Assembly: GCA_905221605.1 (NCBI GenBank)
Contig: CAJNDS010001002.1
Coordinates: 410,337-474,336, forward strand
DNA length: 64,000 nt
Origin: Symbiodinium natans
Taxonomy: Eukaryota > Sar > Dinophyceae > Suessiales > Symbiodiniaceae
Direction of reading: 5' to 3'
Each line of letters begins with the position of its first letter. The first letter of the stretch is position 1. The translations under genes and the position numbers were made by a program. Shown here piece by piece: positions 1 through 15,200 of the stretch. Below the pieces are notes generated by a model. It saw only the letters and a list, made by a program, of their open reading frames with translations. It made no database searches and was not told where the DNA came from.

Positions 1-1120
1 GCCTGCATCCTTCGTGGCCTCAGTCGCTTGGCTGGGCGTGGCAAGCCACGAAACAGCACCTCCACTATCCATGACACCTTCTGCGACCCTCACACAGACA
101 ATTGTTCATGAGCTCATGAACCAGCACCGCCACCTTGATTTGCTACACTATGCTACACTGCTACACACTGCTGCACGGTGCCTGACGCTGCGAGTCGTTG
201 AAGTAAGCCGGCACCGTCACGACGGCCTGTGCCGAGGCCACACAACTGCACCGGGGCTTGGACAGGGTTGGACTTGGAGATAGCCAAGCAGTTTGACCAC
301 TCGGAAGCAGCCCGCCTTCTGGACGGTGGCACTCAAGTACGTGCCGGCATCGCCGCTGAGCTTGCGCAGCACCTGTGCAGAGATCTCCTCGGGTGCGAAC
401 TTCTTGCTCAAGACTGGGCAGTCGATCTTCACCTTCTGACCTTCGAAGTCCACCTGGTAGGACACCTCCTTCAGTTCTTCCTTCACCTCACCCGGCTGGC
501 GGCCGACAAAGCGCTTCACGGAGTAGAAGGTGTTCTCCGGGTTCACGACAGCCTGCTTTGATCCAGTGGAGGAGCAAGACTGAAGAAAACGGCCAAGTGA
601 GACACTAGCCGAGTGCGTCAGTTACAAACATCACCAAAAACATGTGCGCGAGCCTGGCGCTTGGCGATCTGCCCCACGAGCAGCTCACCACTCTTGGAGT
701 AGGCCACGACGCTCGGCGTGGTGCGTGCACCCTCCGCATTGGGGATCACGGTGGGGGTGCCGGCCTCCGGACAAAGCACACAAGACCCAACCACAAGATG
801 ACGAGTCACGGAACCCAGCTGAGCTTTCGAAGACACCACACTCCGGCACACCCTCATGCTGGAGTGTTCTTGTGGTCACTCGGCTGCCTCCATGGCAGCC
901 ACTGCGGAGTTGGTGGTGCCCAGGTCAATGCCCACCACCTTCTCACCAGGGGCCACTTCGGCACGCGCAGCGACCTGCAAGACAAGACCCGGAGGAGTCA
1001 TGCCGCACCCTGCACTGAGCCTCAGGCCCCAGCTCTGCTGGCCCGGGTCTTCCGTCGCGTGGACGCTGCCACGGCACCTGCGGCCGTGGCCGCAGCCGCG
1101 CCCACGGTGAGGGCGCTGCC
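1..1120 (-). CDS. hsp70: plastid-type Hsp70 (DnaK), tandem copy B, 5' exons only, cut by window edge
   Basis: This is the 5' part of a second hsp70 gene, nearly identical to positions 6655-7774 including its introns. Exons, read right to left: an alanine-rich presequence segment at about 1025-1120, then 888-974 (DnaK start, with the ATP-binding phosphate loop [15 protein letters not shown]), 654-764 ([20 protein letters not shown]), 316-552 ([15 protein letters not shown]), 182-226 ([15 protein letters not shown]) and the first 18 bases of the ATKDAG exon at 1-18. Known role of the family: ATP-dependent folding chaperone. The residues resemble plastid rather than mitochondrial or cytosolic Hsp70s. 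The rest of the gene lies left of the window. Introns keep AG|GC boundaries as in copy A. One donor differs by a small deletion, CAG|GCTCGC here against CAG|GCGCAC in copy A. The presequence has a Leu where copy A has Phe. Exons stay open and intact, so it is probably functional, but the missing 3' end cannot be judged. Confidence 0.92.
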
Positions 1121-1577
1121 TCAGTGGGAAGCGCTGCAAGATGCTCTCTTGCTCACGACCGTGTTCTCTAAGACCCAAAGACTTCAAGCCTCTTGCCTGC
1201 TTCGGGAGACGCTGTCACCTCACAAAGGCCGCGCTTTCTCTAGGAGCTTGTTGCCACAGCTTGTCCTATCCACCGGCTCCACCGCTCCCGCGCCTTCGCA
1301 GAGGCCTTGACAGCATCCGCAACTGGCACCCGCCGATTGCCCGCATCTGCAGGGCACGCTTTCAAGGAAAGCAGCAGCCCACACGCACCCACCGACCTAC
1401 CCACCCACCCACCCACCCACACCCACACACACACACAGAGACACAGACGAAAAAACAAACAAACAAACAAACAAACATTTTTGACTTTGACGCTTTGCGT
1501 AGTCTGTGCTACAGTGAGCATAGCCCAGCATTCGCGTGACCATGTCACAACAGAGGTGAACTTCGAGCATAAAGAGC
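1121..1577. repeat. non-coding sequence with (CCCA)n, (CA)n and (CAAA)n tracts
   Basis: Up to about 1370 the sequence still matches the region upstream of copy A (7775-8020). Beyond that the two units diverge. A compound microsatellite at about 1384-1478 runs CCCA units, then CA, then CAAA units. Read on the minus strand it lies just after the stop of the LINE-like fragment at 1578, so it could be that element's simple-repeat tail. Confidence 0.6.
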
Positions 1578-2135
1578 TTAATTGAGCGGAGGAGCGATGT
1601 GAAAATCAAACCTCCACTTCCGAGCAGAACGTTGCATAAACAAATCTTGCAAGTGAGCGCGAGGGTCCGGCTCACACATATGTTTGACACGATATGATAC
1701 ACCTTTGGTTGGGCGGCTGTAGCCCAACACGTACAGACTACGACAATTCACAACACATTCCCCAGGGAGGAGAGCTACGCGCATGCTTTTCCTAAACCAT
1801 TTGACTGCCGCTTGGAATGTTCGCAGGTCTTCTGCAAACGTGAATGCTTCCAGCGGTACATCACATGTGCAGGAGTCCCGCATCATATATGATGGCCTTT
1901 TCTTGGCACGAAATTTGTTAATGTTGACGGGCGGTCGCAACCCCGTGCTGAAGATGAAGTTGACAAGGAGTTCAGTCATGGATGTGTCAGCATGTGTATG
2001 ATTGCAGGCCCACTGGAGCTCATTAGCCCAGGCCAGGAGTGCACGGGCAAACGCTTGGGAGTACGGGCAATGCCTCAATGCGTCATCTTCAACAAGCGCC
2101 TGGTGTGAGAAACAAGCGCTGGAAACATCCAACAC
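1578..2135 (-). pseudogene. 5'-truncated non-LTR (LINE-like) retrotransposon fragment, C-terminal end
   Basis: The minus strand stays open for about 185 codons outside the satellite, with balanced, non-repetitive amino acid use, and stops at 1578. Readable segments include ELLVNFIFSTGLRPP, LPGECVVNCRSLYVLGYSRP and SYRVKHMCEPDPRA. From memory this resembles the region after RT/RNase H at the C terminus of dinoflagellate LINE-like proteins (a start of the type TWLELL...TG, later LLPG...NCRSL...G..R). No RT or endonuclease motif is present, so at best it is a 5'-truncated copy, as LINE insertion commonly produces. It sits in the 5' region of hsp70 copy B, is absent from the matching region of copy A, and is followed by a simple-repeat tail at 1384-1478. 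It could instead be an exon of an unknown gene. Assignment is moderate to low. Confidence 0.5.
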
Positions 2136-2154
2136 CGAGATCTCAAACCGTGGC

Positions 2155-3005
<851 letters not shown>

Positions 3006-3595
3006 ACCACACTCCATGTGCGCAAAGACGAACAAACCGTGCAAAACTGCCCCGCGCATATCTGTTGGAGCCGGCTGTTGGCAGGCTGACAACTTCTCCA
3101 TATCTGTATGCCAACGCTTACGGAGTGCTTCAGCTTGCTGCGCCAATAGTCCCTAGTAGTCTAAATAGATGCTCTGGGTATCCAAACTTGAGTTTCCTAG
3201 ATGTACTATCTCAGGGTCGCGCTCAACGCATGTTTCTCAATTACGTGCTCTATCCTACTACTTGATGAACACCCTGCTTGATGGCTGCGTGATCAGCGTG
3301 TGGAGCTATACGCCAGCGAATGTGTTTTGAGTGGGGCTTGCTTAGTCCGTTTTGCTCTGCTTGTGGTGGCGCGCCTTGCACTCACCCTTTTGCAAGAACG
3401 GTAAGAAGGGCGCCCCTTCAGATCACATCAGATCACCTTCCAATGGTGCGGAATGGTGCGGTCTTCGCTGGGCACTGCACACCAAAGGCACCACTGCACC
3501 CTCGCGCGCTTGCAAAACAAACTGGCTTCCTGCGGTGAGTGTGGGGTCTTCATCACATGTTCAACGATTTCCTTCCACACACACACACACACACC

Positions 3596-3638
<43 letters not shown>

Positions 3639-3697
3639 CGACAGAACAAACTTGTGTGCAAACACGAACAAAAACCGTGCAAAACACATTCCTCCCA
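3006..3697. other. intergenic or intronic sequence between hsp70 units, no gene seen
   Basis: No conserved coding signal on either strand. The only structure is a (CA)n tract at about 3578-3637, just right of which the sequence rejoins the block shared with copy A. Confidence 0.7.
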
Positions 3698-4003
3698 CCT
3701 GGTGAGGCCACGAACCCCAGCCTTGGCAGCACTGGAAAAATCTTGAAAAAGGATGACGTTTTTGTGGTGAGAACGTGTTCTACCCTCTTCGGCTGAGGCA
3801 GGTTCCCTGCAAGGCCAGCACAAGCCACGGCTGCCGTTCCCGCCTTCTTGGCCATCCTCAGCGATCGGAGCAGTATTGCCTTTGCACGACGACATCACCG
3901 GTACCCTTGTGCAAGGGCAGCGATTCTGCAAACCGGACTGAGGCACCGGCCTGAGGACCGACGTGCAGGAAACAAAAATCACAAGTCGCCCAGACAGCTC
4001 GAG
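3698..4003 (-). repeat. conserved 5' block of the hsp70 tandem unit (copy B), possible leader exon
   Basis: This matches 8326-8662 with scattered substitutions and a few indels. On the minus strand both copies keep a start codon (3855-3853 here) followed by MAKKAGTAAVACAGLAGNLP and, later, LPRLGFVASPG. Inference: a first exon or promoter-proximal region of hsp70, since it lies upstream of the presequence exon in both units. An internal TTGCAG|GG could instead be a splice acceptor, so the start codon is uncertain. Confidence 0.5.
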
Positions 4004-4576
4004 CCCCACAGCGCCAGGCGTGTCATGGCGATGGATCAATCAGTGTGTCTTCCGCAAGCCTACCCACCGTGCTCCGTCGCACAAAGTCAAAATTGCAGAA
4101 TCGAAGGCTGCAGGACAATACCGCACACGGACACACTGACCTATATCCCGCCAAGTTTATCAGCTCTTCGCTGTGCGGTGTATGTTGCAATCTGGCGGTC
4201 CAGACAGTGGCTGCAAAGCCATTATGAACAGGAACTTAAAGTCTGCTTTGGACAGAACTGTGGCAACCTGACAGCTGTCATGGAGAAAAGGCGCTGGTAA
4301 ATGAGGCCGCCATCCTAGCTCGAACTTGACATGCACACAACGCATTCGCGTCCGCGCACTGCACCCAACACATCAGTTTGAATGGTAGGATGGGGACTAT
4401 TGCCTCTGTGAACATGGCATGATCCGCTTTCAAACTGAGGCGTGCTTTCTGCTGTTCTTGCGTGCGAATCGGGATGAACTGCAGGCTTGGTAGAAACGAT
4501 ATGGTATCTTGACTGGAAACTCCTCTTAGTTTGAGCACTGCCTGCTATAGAATAGTGAGAGGAAAGCAAAATCTCA
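4004..4576. other. spacer between hsp70 copies, no gene seen
   Basis: This lies 3' of copy A and upstream of copy B on the minus strand. No exon-like open frame, repeat or RNA gene is recognisable. It should hold the 3' UTR of copy A, but no clear polyadenylation signal stands out. Confidence 0.6.
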
Positions 4577-7776
<3,200 letters not shown>

Positions 7777-8325
7777 TCAGTGGGAAGCGCTGCAAGATGC
7801 TCTCTTGCTCACGACCGTGTTCTCTAAGACCCAAAGACTTCAAGCCTCTTGCCTGCTTCGGGAGACGCTGTCACCTCACAAAGGCCGCGCTTTCTCTAGG
7901 AGCTTGTTGCCACAGCTTGTCCTATCCACCGGCTCCACCGCTCCCGCGCCTTCGCAGAGGCCTTGACAGCATCCGCAGCTGGCACCCGCCGATTGCCCGC
8001 ATCTGCAGGGCACGCTCTCAGGAAAGCTGCACTTGCAGACCGGTACAAACATAGTACGTCCGTACACAACCATGTGCACAAGCGTACAAGCGAACAAACA
8101 TGTATGTACAACGAAAACAAATATCTGCACACTCACACACACACACACACACAGACTTTTTCACAAAGACCAAAGGTCTGATGTAGGCCCCATGAAATCG
8201 TACATTTCTCAATCCAGAACCACGAATATCGTTGCTCCGAGAGTCAAATACTCCGGATGTCTTGGGCTCGCTACATGCAATTGGAACCAATGACAAAGCA
8301 CATCAGTGGCAACAGCCCCGCGTAA

Positions 8326-8662
8326 CCTGGTGAGGCCACGAACCCCAGCCTTGGCAGCACTGGAAGCATCTTGAAAAAAGATGACGTTTTTGTGGGGAAA
8401 GCGTATTCTACCCTTTTCGGCTGAGGCAGGTTCCCTGCAAGGCCAGCACAGGCCACGGCTGCCGTTCCCGCCTTCTTGGCCATCCTCAGCGATCGGAGCA
8501 ATATCAGATCATGCTTCTGGGCATGCATTTGCACGACGACATCACCGGTACCCTTGGGCACCGTCACCTGTTCAGCGATCCTGCGAGCCGGACTGAGGCA
8601 CCGGCCCGAGGACCGGCGTGCAGGAAACAAGAAATCACAAGTCGCCAGGACAGCTCGAGCCA
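8326..8662 (-). repeat. conserved 5' block of the hsp70 tandem unit (copy A), possible leader exon
   Basis: Partner of 3698-4003. The minus strand has the same start (8483-8481) and MAKKAGTAAVACAGLAGNLP, and an open frame continues upstream to about 8687. Conservation between units while the rest of the upstream region diverges argues for function, as a leader exon or promoter. No TATA box is seen, which fits what is known of dinoflagellate genes. Confidence 0.5.
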
Positions 8663-10755
8663 AGGACACCGACGAGGGCGATCCCATTGAATGACGACAA
8701 GATGGCCGTGAAAAAGGTCAGGAGCACAACACTGTGTTCGGCATGTGCACGGCGCAGCTTCAGTGCATCGACGTTTGTCCAAGCACAGCTACCGAAGCCT
8801 ACAACAATCCCGTCATGTAATACAAATCTCAAGGCTGCTTGCGAAGGAAGTAAATACTCGGCAAGCAAGCTTGTTCACACATATTAGCCCTAGTCATGTA
8901 ATCATTGTATGTTGCAAACCCATGTCATTTCGGATGTGGTCACACAAAAGTGAAAAGATGTTTTTGTCGCCACCTTTGCCAAGCATCATGCAAAATCTGT
9001 TTTCGCAGTAGGCTGATGCTAATCAAATTCTTACGGCGAACAGAACGACACTGTGGCAAGCTGGCGAGACTCTTGCAACAGACACAATTACCACCAACCG
9101 ATGCTTGGCAAATCTCAGCAGCTGCGGCGGGTCGCCGTTGAGGTCCATGAAGACCAGTGACACGGGTTGAACTTGAGAACTTAGATATGGGAGGTCCAAT
9201 TGCAACATGTGGTTGCGCACCCGATGCATGAGCGATCTGTCTGTCATCACCAGTTTATCGCCACCATCACCATCACCATCACCATCATCATCATCATCAT
9301 CACTTCTATCGTCATCCATCCTTCCTCATCTTCATCATTCTCCTCACGAACAATGTCGCGACTTGCTGCTTGTTTGCAAACATGTGTGAGCTGCTGCGAG
9401 GGGCCCAATTCTCATGCAACGTTTTCCAAACCATGTCCGTATTTGCTTCCATGTGTGACCTGTTTTTGGTTAAGGTCGATCACGATTGTGGTGTCCTGCG
9501 GATGCCTTCGATACCGAGGTTGATGACATGTCTGCACTAAAATGCTGGAAGTTTTTCACGGGAAATTGGAGGGGCATGCATACATTTCATTGGCTGCCTT
9601 TGTGTGCTAGAGCGCTTGCTCATGTGCGTAAAGTGCAGCTGCAGTGGTGAGTGTAGATATTTCAAAGTGAGTCATGTAAGCAATAGCACGGGTACGGATG
9701 CGAACACTCAAAACATACAAGACAAGTCATGCACAGTGTATGAAACAATATACAATTACGCGCAGCCCCGATACACTTATCTCATGCAATCTAGGATTGA
9801 ATTTGAAGGGCAAGCCAAGGACAACCAAAGCTTGCCTCGAACCACCCCCTTTCTCTCCCATTTTCTCTATTCGTTTCTGATTGTTTGAATCTTCTTCTCC
9901 CCCTTCTCCTCCCCTCTCCCCTTGTTCTTCTCTACTGTTCGTTCTTTCTTGTTTGCTGCACGAAGTGACAACAGAAAGCTCGCTTGCGCCATAGCCCAAA
10001 GCCAACATATTGAACACTCGCAGCTTGCACTCAACGACACACCGACCAAACTCTACGTGGTCCATCGTTCTAGGCACCACAAGCTGGTGTTTTGCTGAGA
10101 TATGCCAGACATCTGTCCTTGTCAGCACGATTGGCTTCCAGATGTTATGCAAGCATGCCACCACACATTCGTGTCTGTCACACAGCCAAAGACTCTCGTC
10201 AATGGTCGACGAGGGACTGCCAAGTACATCATAAGGCACCCATAATCATGAAAGCTTTCGAATTAACAGTAAACTTTCTCAGCAGACAGAGCTTTGCGCA
10301 GCGGCCCTGTGACAGAAGGGTTTGTTGGCTACGGGGGCATGGAAGTCCTTCTGGCTGCGCCTCAATAAAGCCCCTAAGCTCATAGACCATTCGTTCTCAA
10401 GACAGACATGCTTCAAGGGGTGGCTTTAGTAACCCATGACCTATGTCCTGACCACAACCTAGGCGTGAAGAACCTTGCTGCCTGCAGGAATGGAACTGCA
10501 CGCGCTGAGGGAAACATGAGAAGGTGCGGGCACTCCACGCGGAGGACAGGGTGCTCTTGGCCACCAAACCTTGAAGACAATCTACCTTGCACCCTTATCG
10601 TGCTTAAATTCCGACGGCTGGCGCTCCAGCGAATGCATGGCCTGCAATGCTCCCTTCCAGCTGATCAAGTTGCTGTCGCAATCCTTGCAGCACAACAAGC
10701 TACGCCGCCATGGATGTGTCCGATAGTTCTCTGTGTTCCGGCCCGGCATTCTGAG
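8663..10755. other. about 2 kb without a recognised gene
   Basis: No convincing exon on either strand. Minor features: an ATC/ACC triplet microsatellite at 9261-9303 and a pyrimidine-rich stretch at about 9840-9955. This region lies upstream (on the minus strand) of hsp70 copy A and left of the microsatellite locus. Confidence 0.6.
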
Positions 10756-11210
10756 AGTGGGGGGGTCACCACCACCCCCCCCCCCCCCCCCCCACCCCCC
10801 CCACCCTCACCACACCCCCCCCCTTCAACCACCCCCCCCCCCCCCCCCCCCCCCCCCTCACCACCCGCACACGCGCGTGGTTGTGGAGTAGTAGTCAGTT
10901 GTAAGTAGTAGTAAGTACAGTAGCAGTAGCAAGTAGCAGTCGCAGTAGCAGTAGCAGTAGGAGTAGGAGTAGGAGTAGGAGTAGGAGTAGTACTACTACT
11001 TCTCCTACTACTACTACTACCACTACTACTACCACTACGACTACTACTACTACTACAACAACTACTACTACTAGTACTACTAGTAGTGTACTGGTACTAG
11101 TACTAGTACTCGTAGTAGGAGTAGTAGTCGTAGTAGTAGTAGCAGTAGTAGTAGTAGTAGCAGTAGTAGTAGCAGTAGTAGTAGTAGTTTTTAGTAGTAT
11201 TTTTAAATTC

Positions 11211-11246
<36 letters not shown>

Positions 11247-11250
11247 GAGG

Positions 11251-11307
<57 letters not shown>
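10756..11307. repeat. C-tract plus (TAG)n microsatellite, left arm
   Basis: Starts with a GGGGGGG-TCACCACC stretch and long C runs (about 10772-10860), then GTA/GTAG variants, a short inverted part around 10978-11060 (AGTAGTACTACT, CTACTACTAC) and regular TAG units up to 11307, where the tyrosine-recombinase element begins abruptly. Frames such as poly-Leu or poly-Tyr across it are artefacts. Confidence 0.95.
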
Positions 11308-11650
11308 TTATTTCCACAGCTGCTACATGCTCGTATATATGAATGAAATCTCAAATAGGATCTCAAATTTTATTTCTTATTTGCCTTGTGGACCGCATGC
11401 AACACTCACATCACGTATGCGATGGCTAAGGTCCGGGCAAAATGCTCACTAACAAAACGGGGCTGACAGAATCTGCCCATTCTGGGCCAGTACCGTAAAG
11501 TTCATATGCTTAGGGCAACGCAACATGAACTCGACCAACGCTCTTGCTGTCCATTTTTCACTGAGGGGCGAAGGCGTCCATGCCTGAGTAACGAAGAATC
11601 CCAGACCGTCCAGGCGAGAGCCTTTGAACAAGTCTGGACCTCCACACCCC
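11308..11650 (-). repeat. split direct repeat A, terminal copy
   Basis: 343 bases starting TTATTTCCACAGCTGC and ending TCCACACCCC, repeated at 11902-12244. It forms the 3' end of the element in the coding direction, directly joined to (TAG)n on its outer side. Confidence 0.95.
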
Positions 11651-11683
11651 GACTTCAAGTTAAAAAGGGAATGGGCGGGCGGG

Positions 11684-11901
11684 CAAACAAAATTCCTCGA
11701 GAGGATTCGGAGTAAGGGGGAAAACCCACCTCCCACCCTGGGCCCAAAGATTGCCATGCATCTTCACTGTTCAACTGTGACATGAAGGCATGAAGCAAGT
11801 TGGGAAGAAATCAAAGTAAAACTCGCATGTTGAAATTACCAATGTAATTTCAAAACACAGCTTTTGAAAATAAAACTTCATCACCTTCGGTGAGTTCCGT
11901 C
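11684..11901 (-). repeat. split direct repeat B, internal copy
   Basis: 218 bases matching the far terminus 19872-20089. It abuts repeat A at 11901/11902, reading GAGTTCCGTC|TTATTTCC, which is the sequence expected at the closed-circle junction of the two element ends. Confidence 0.95.
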
Positions 11902-12244
11902 TTATTTCCACAGCTGCTACATGCTCGTATATATGAATGAAATCTCAAATAGGATCTCAAATTTTATTTCTTATTTGCCTTGTGGACCGCATGCAACACT
12001 CACATCACGTATGCGATGGCTAAGGTCCGGGCAAAATGCTCACTAACAAAACGGGGCTGACAGAATCTGCCCATTCTGGGCCAGTACCGTAAAGTTCATA
12101 TGCTTAGGGCAACGCAACATGAACTCGACCAACGCTCTTGCTGTCCATTTTTCACTGAGGGGCGAAGGCGTCCATGCCTGAGTAACGAAGAATCCCAGAC
12201 CGTCCAGGCGAGAGCCTTTGAACAAGTCTGGACCTCCACACCCC
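11902..12244 (-). repeat. split direct repeat A, internal copy
   Basis: Second copy of 11308-11650. It starts 19 bases past the Pol stop in the coding direction. Confidence 0.95.
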
Positions 12245-12263
12245 TCGAACAGGTACAGCTGCA

Positions 12264-15200
12264 TCAAGGCTTGAGTGAGCGGAGTCGAGTTCTGGCTGCA
12301 CTTGGGAGGTTGCGCACGTCTCTCCTGGAAGGAGCATCGGCGGGGTTGCACTGACTGGCAACCCATTCGAACCAGAAGCATATGTCATGGGACTCTTCCA
12401 GTTCTATGAGCTTGGAAAGAAGTGCAGCAGCCACTTCACCATCGGCGCGCCCGCCGATTAGGCACGCAAGAGCAGCTTCATTGTCGCAGAAGAGAACCAC
12501 ATCGTGGTGCCGAGTATTCCTGAGAAGGTGTTCAGCACCACGAATGGCGGCAAAAAGCTCCAACTCGTATATGATTCCTTCCTTGTCTTGGCTTCCGAAC
12601 GGAACAAGGTCCTCGCCTGACAACCACTCAGAGAACCACTCCAAGATCTGACCAGCAGAATCGTACATGATGCCTCCGAGTCCGCCTCCTTCGGCCTCGT
12701 GAGAGGCATCTGTGAAAATGCACAGCTTCTTCCTTACTTTCGCCTCTATGCGTCGAGGCTCTCCCAGGAGGACTCTGTCACGAAGAAACAGCAAAGCATG
12801 AAGGAGATCGCCTTTCACAGCAACCTGTTTCTTTCGAGCACTGGCACGAGTGAGAGTGAGGAAACACTGCTTAGACCGCCGACCAAAGACTTGATTGTCG
12901 GCGAACATCAAACGACCACGCAGCACGGCCACTTCATGCGCGCTGGCCAATCCTGTGTTGACCATCTTGTCGATCAGTGCGGCAACGTCCTTCTTGCGAT
13001 GTTCGGTGTTGCTTACCGACAGAAGACCAGCCTTTATGTCACTAAAGGAGACTACCACGCCTAGAACCCGAGCCAGGCAACTGAAACCTGCATCCTTGTC
13101 TGACGAGGTTTCCCAACCAAGGAGGGTAAACAGAGAGTGCTGCACCCAATGAAGGTGCTCCGATTCGTCGCGGCCCGACACAAGGAAGAAATCGTCAAAG
13201 AAGCAGGTCCAGTGCATGAGAAAAAGCACAACTCCTATGAGCCAGATCGCATAGGAACATCGGCAAAAGCCTTGTACCGCGGCTCTGGCCCCGAAGGGCA
13301 ACACGAGAGTGCGATAAACTGCAGGAGCCTTGCGAACGGGATCATATACGCAGAGGTAAGCATCAGGGAGTGAAGCGGCAGAAATGGGAAGTTGTTTGTA
13401 AGCCTTCCTAAGGTCTATTGTTCGAGCAAACAAGTCCTCAGGGCTCGAGGCAGCAGGACGAGCGAGGATGCGGGCACAAATGCCGGAAGCGATGACGTCG
13501 ATGCTGTGCGGGTCGATGCTCTCTTCACTAGAGTTGGTCAGGTTCACCTGACTTTCTGTATAGTCGTCGATGGGACGGACTCGATCGACCACCGTGCCAT
13601 CAGCCTTAGTGCTGGTCTGCTTGACCCCGAAACGTCGGGTCAGGACGGAGCCAGCTGGGGGAGGCTCCTGCAGTGGACCTTGCAACCATCCCTTTTGGGC
13701 CTCCTCAAGGGTCAAGCGATGAACCTCATGGGCAATTTCATCAACGGGAGTAGCCTTGCAGGAGTTCCAGATGGCCTTGCCAACTTCAGCGGAAGACTCA
13801 CGGACCTCGGCAGGGGTGAGAGTGGCGAAGGTGTTCTTGCGTGGCATGACATTGGACACGGGCAAGGGCCCCATCAAATCAAAACCACGGCGTACATGAG
13901 CGGCAAGGTCGCCGTCCTTGTGACCCGCAGCGTTGAGCATCTCGTCGAAGAGGCGAAGGTCCTTGCCTTGAAGGATTTGAGCACAATGCCCTACAGGCGG
14001 GTCTGGGTCAGGGGATCCTTGCAACTCTTGCGCCCGGAGGGTCCACTTTCGAAGCACCTCTGTGCGACGACGAGCGACGGACGCATAGCTTTGCGACGCA
14101 CAAGTCTGCACAGTCGAATGCAGTTCTGGTGGGATGCCGGACAACATGTGACGCGGGTGGCGGACTTGGCACGCCTGCAACACAAATTCTTCAGGTGTCT
14201 TAGGAACGGAAAAGACCATCTCTCGAACGAGCTCAGACCCACCCCCAAGAAGAACTGAGCGAAGGCACTTGCTGCCAGCTGGCAGGCCGGGCATGGCAGG
14301 GTTGGATTGGAGGTCGGCAGGCAAAGTAAAGTACGAGTCCAGCACACCAGTGGGAGGCATGCTGACACCCGGACCTCGCAAAGTGACGACACCTCGTCTC
14401 GACGGAACCAGTGGAGGGATCCGTTTGCCCTTCGGCTGCTTGCCGGAGGCGACCTGAGCTGCACGGCTGAGGGTAATGTCGTCTAGTTCGGCTGAGCGTG
14501 CAGACAGCCGAACCACGTGTTGCACACAACCCAAGGCAGTGAAGCAATCTGCGAAGGACAGCGCTAAACCTTTGCACAAGCCACTCGGGTATGCCGAGAC
14601 AGGGCCGTCAGGGCAGTGATCCCAAGGCGCATGGGAGTGTTGGTCGTCACATAAAAGGCATAGTCGGCGGACCTGTGGAAAATTGTGATAAAGAACAGAA
14701 TGCTTGCGATGTGAACTTCCGAACATGCACTGGTGCAGAGTGGTTTTATGGAAACCTAGGCTCTGGCAAGCCTTCAACACGGGTCCAGACCACACCGGGC
14801 TGGACGCGGCGTTTTCCACACTGACCAGCATGCCTTGCTCGTGACACCAAGCAACAACCTGAGCCGCGAGGGCACAAAGAGGCGGAGAATTTCTCGGGGG
14901 ACAAATGTGCACGGCAAGAACACCTTTTCTGGAAAGCACATCCCACATAAGCGATTGTTGTGATGCAACACGTAAGTCAAGCGGCAGCACAGGGCAAAGT
15001 GTGTGTCCAGTCACACGCGGAGCAATCCCCAAGCAATGCCCAAACCCTTGCTTTTTCATCGCTGCACAAACCCCACCAGTGCCACAGAAAAGTTCGACAA
15101 ATTTGATGTCACGAAGGGTGCAACCTTGAAGCTTGGAAGTAGTTTTAGACAAGTCTGACTTCGGTTCCAGCAAGGTAGGAGGCCGGTTGGTCGACGTCTC

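Noticed and set aside
642-1310. 222-codon plus-strand frame over hsp70 exons
   Set aside because: Antisense to well-supported DnaK exons and broken in the duplicate copy.
13392-14258. 288-codon plus-strand frame opposite Pol
   Set aside because: Antisense shadow of the RT/methyltransferase-like region; no domain recognised.
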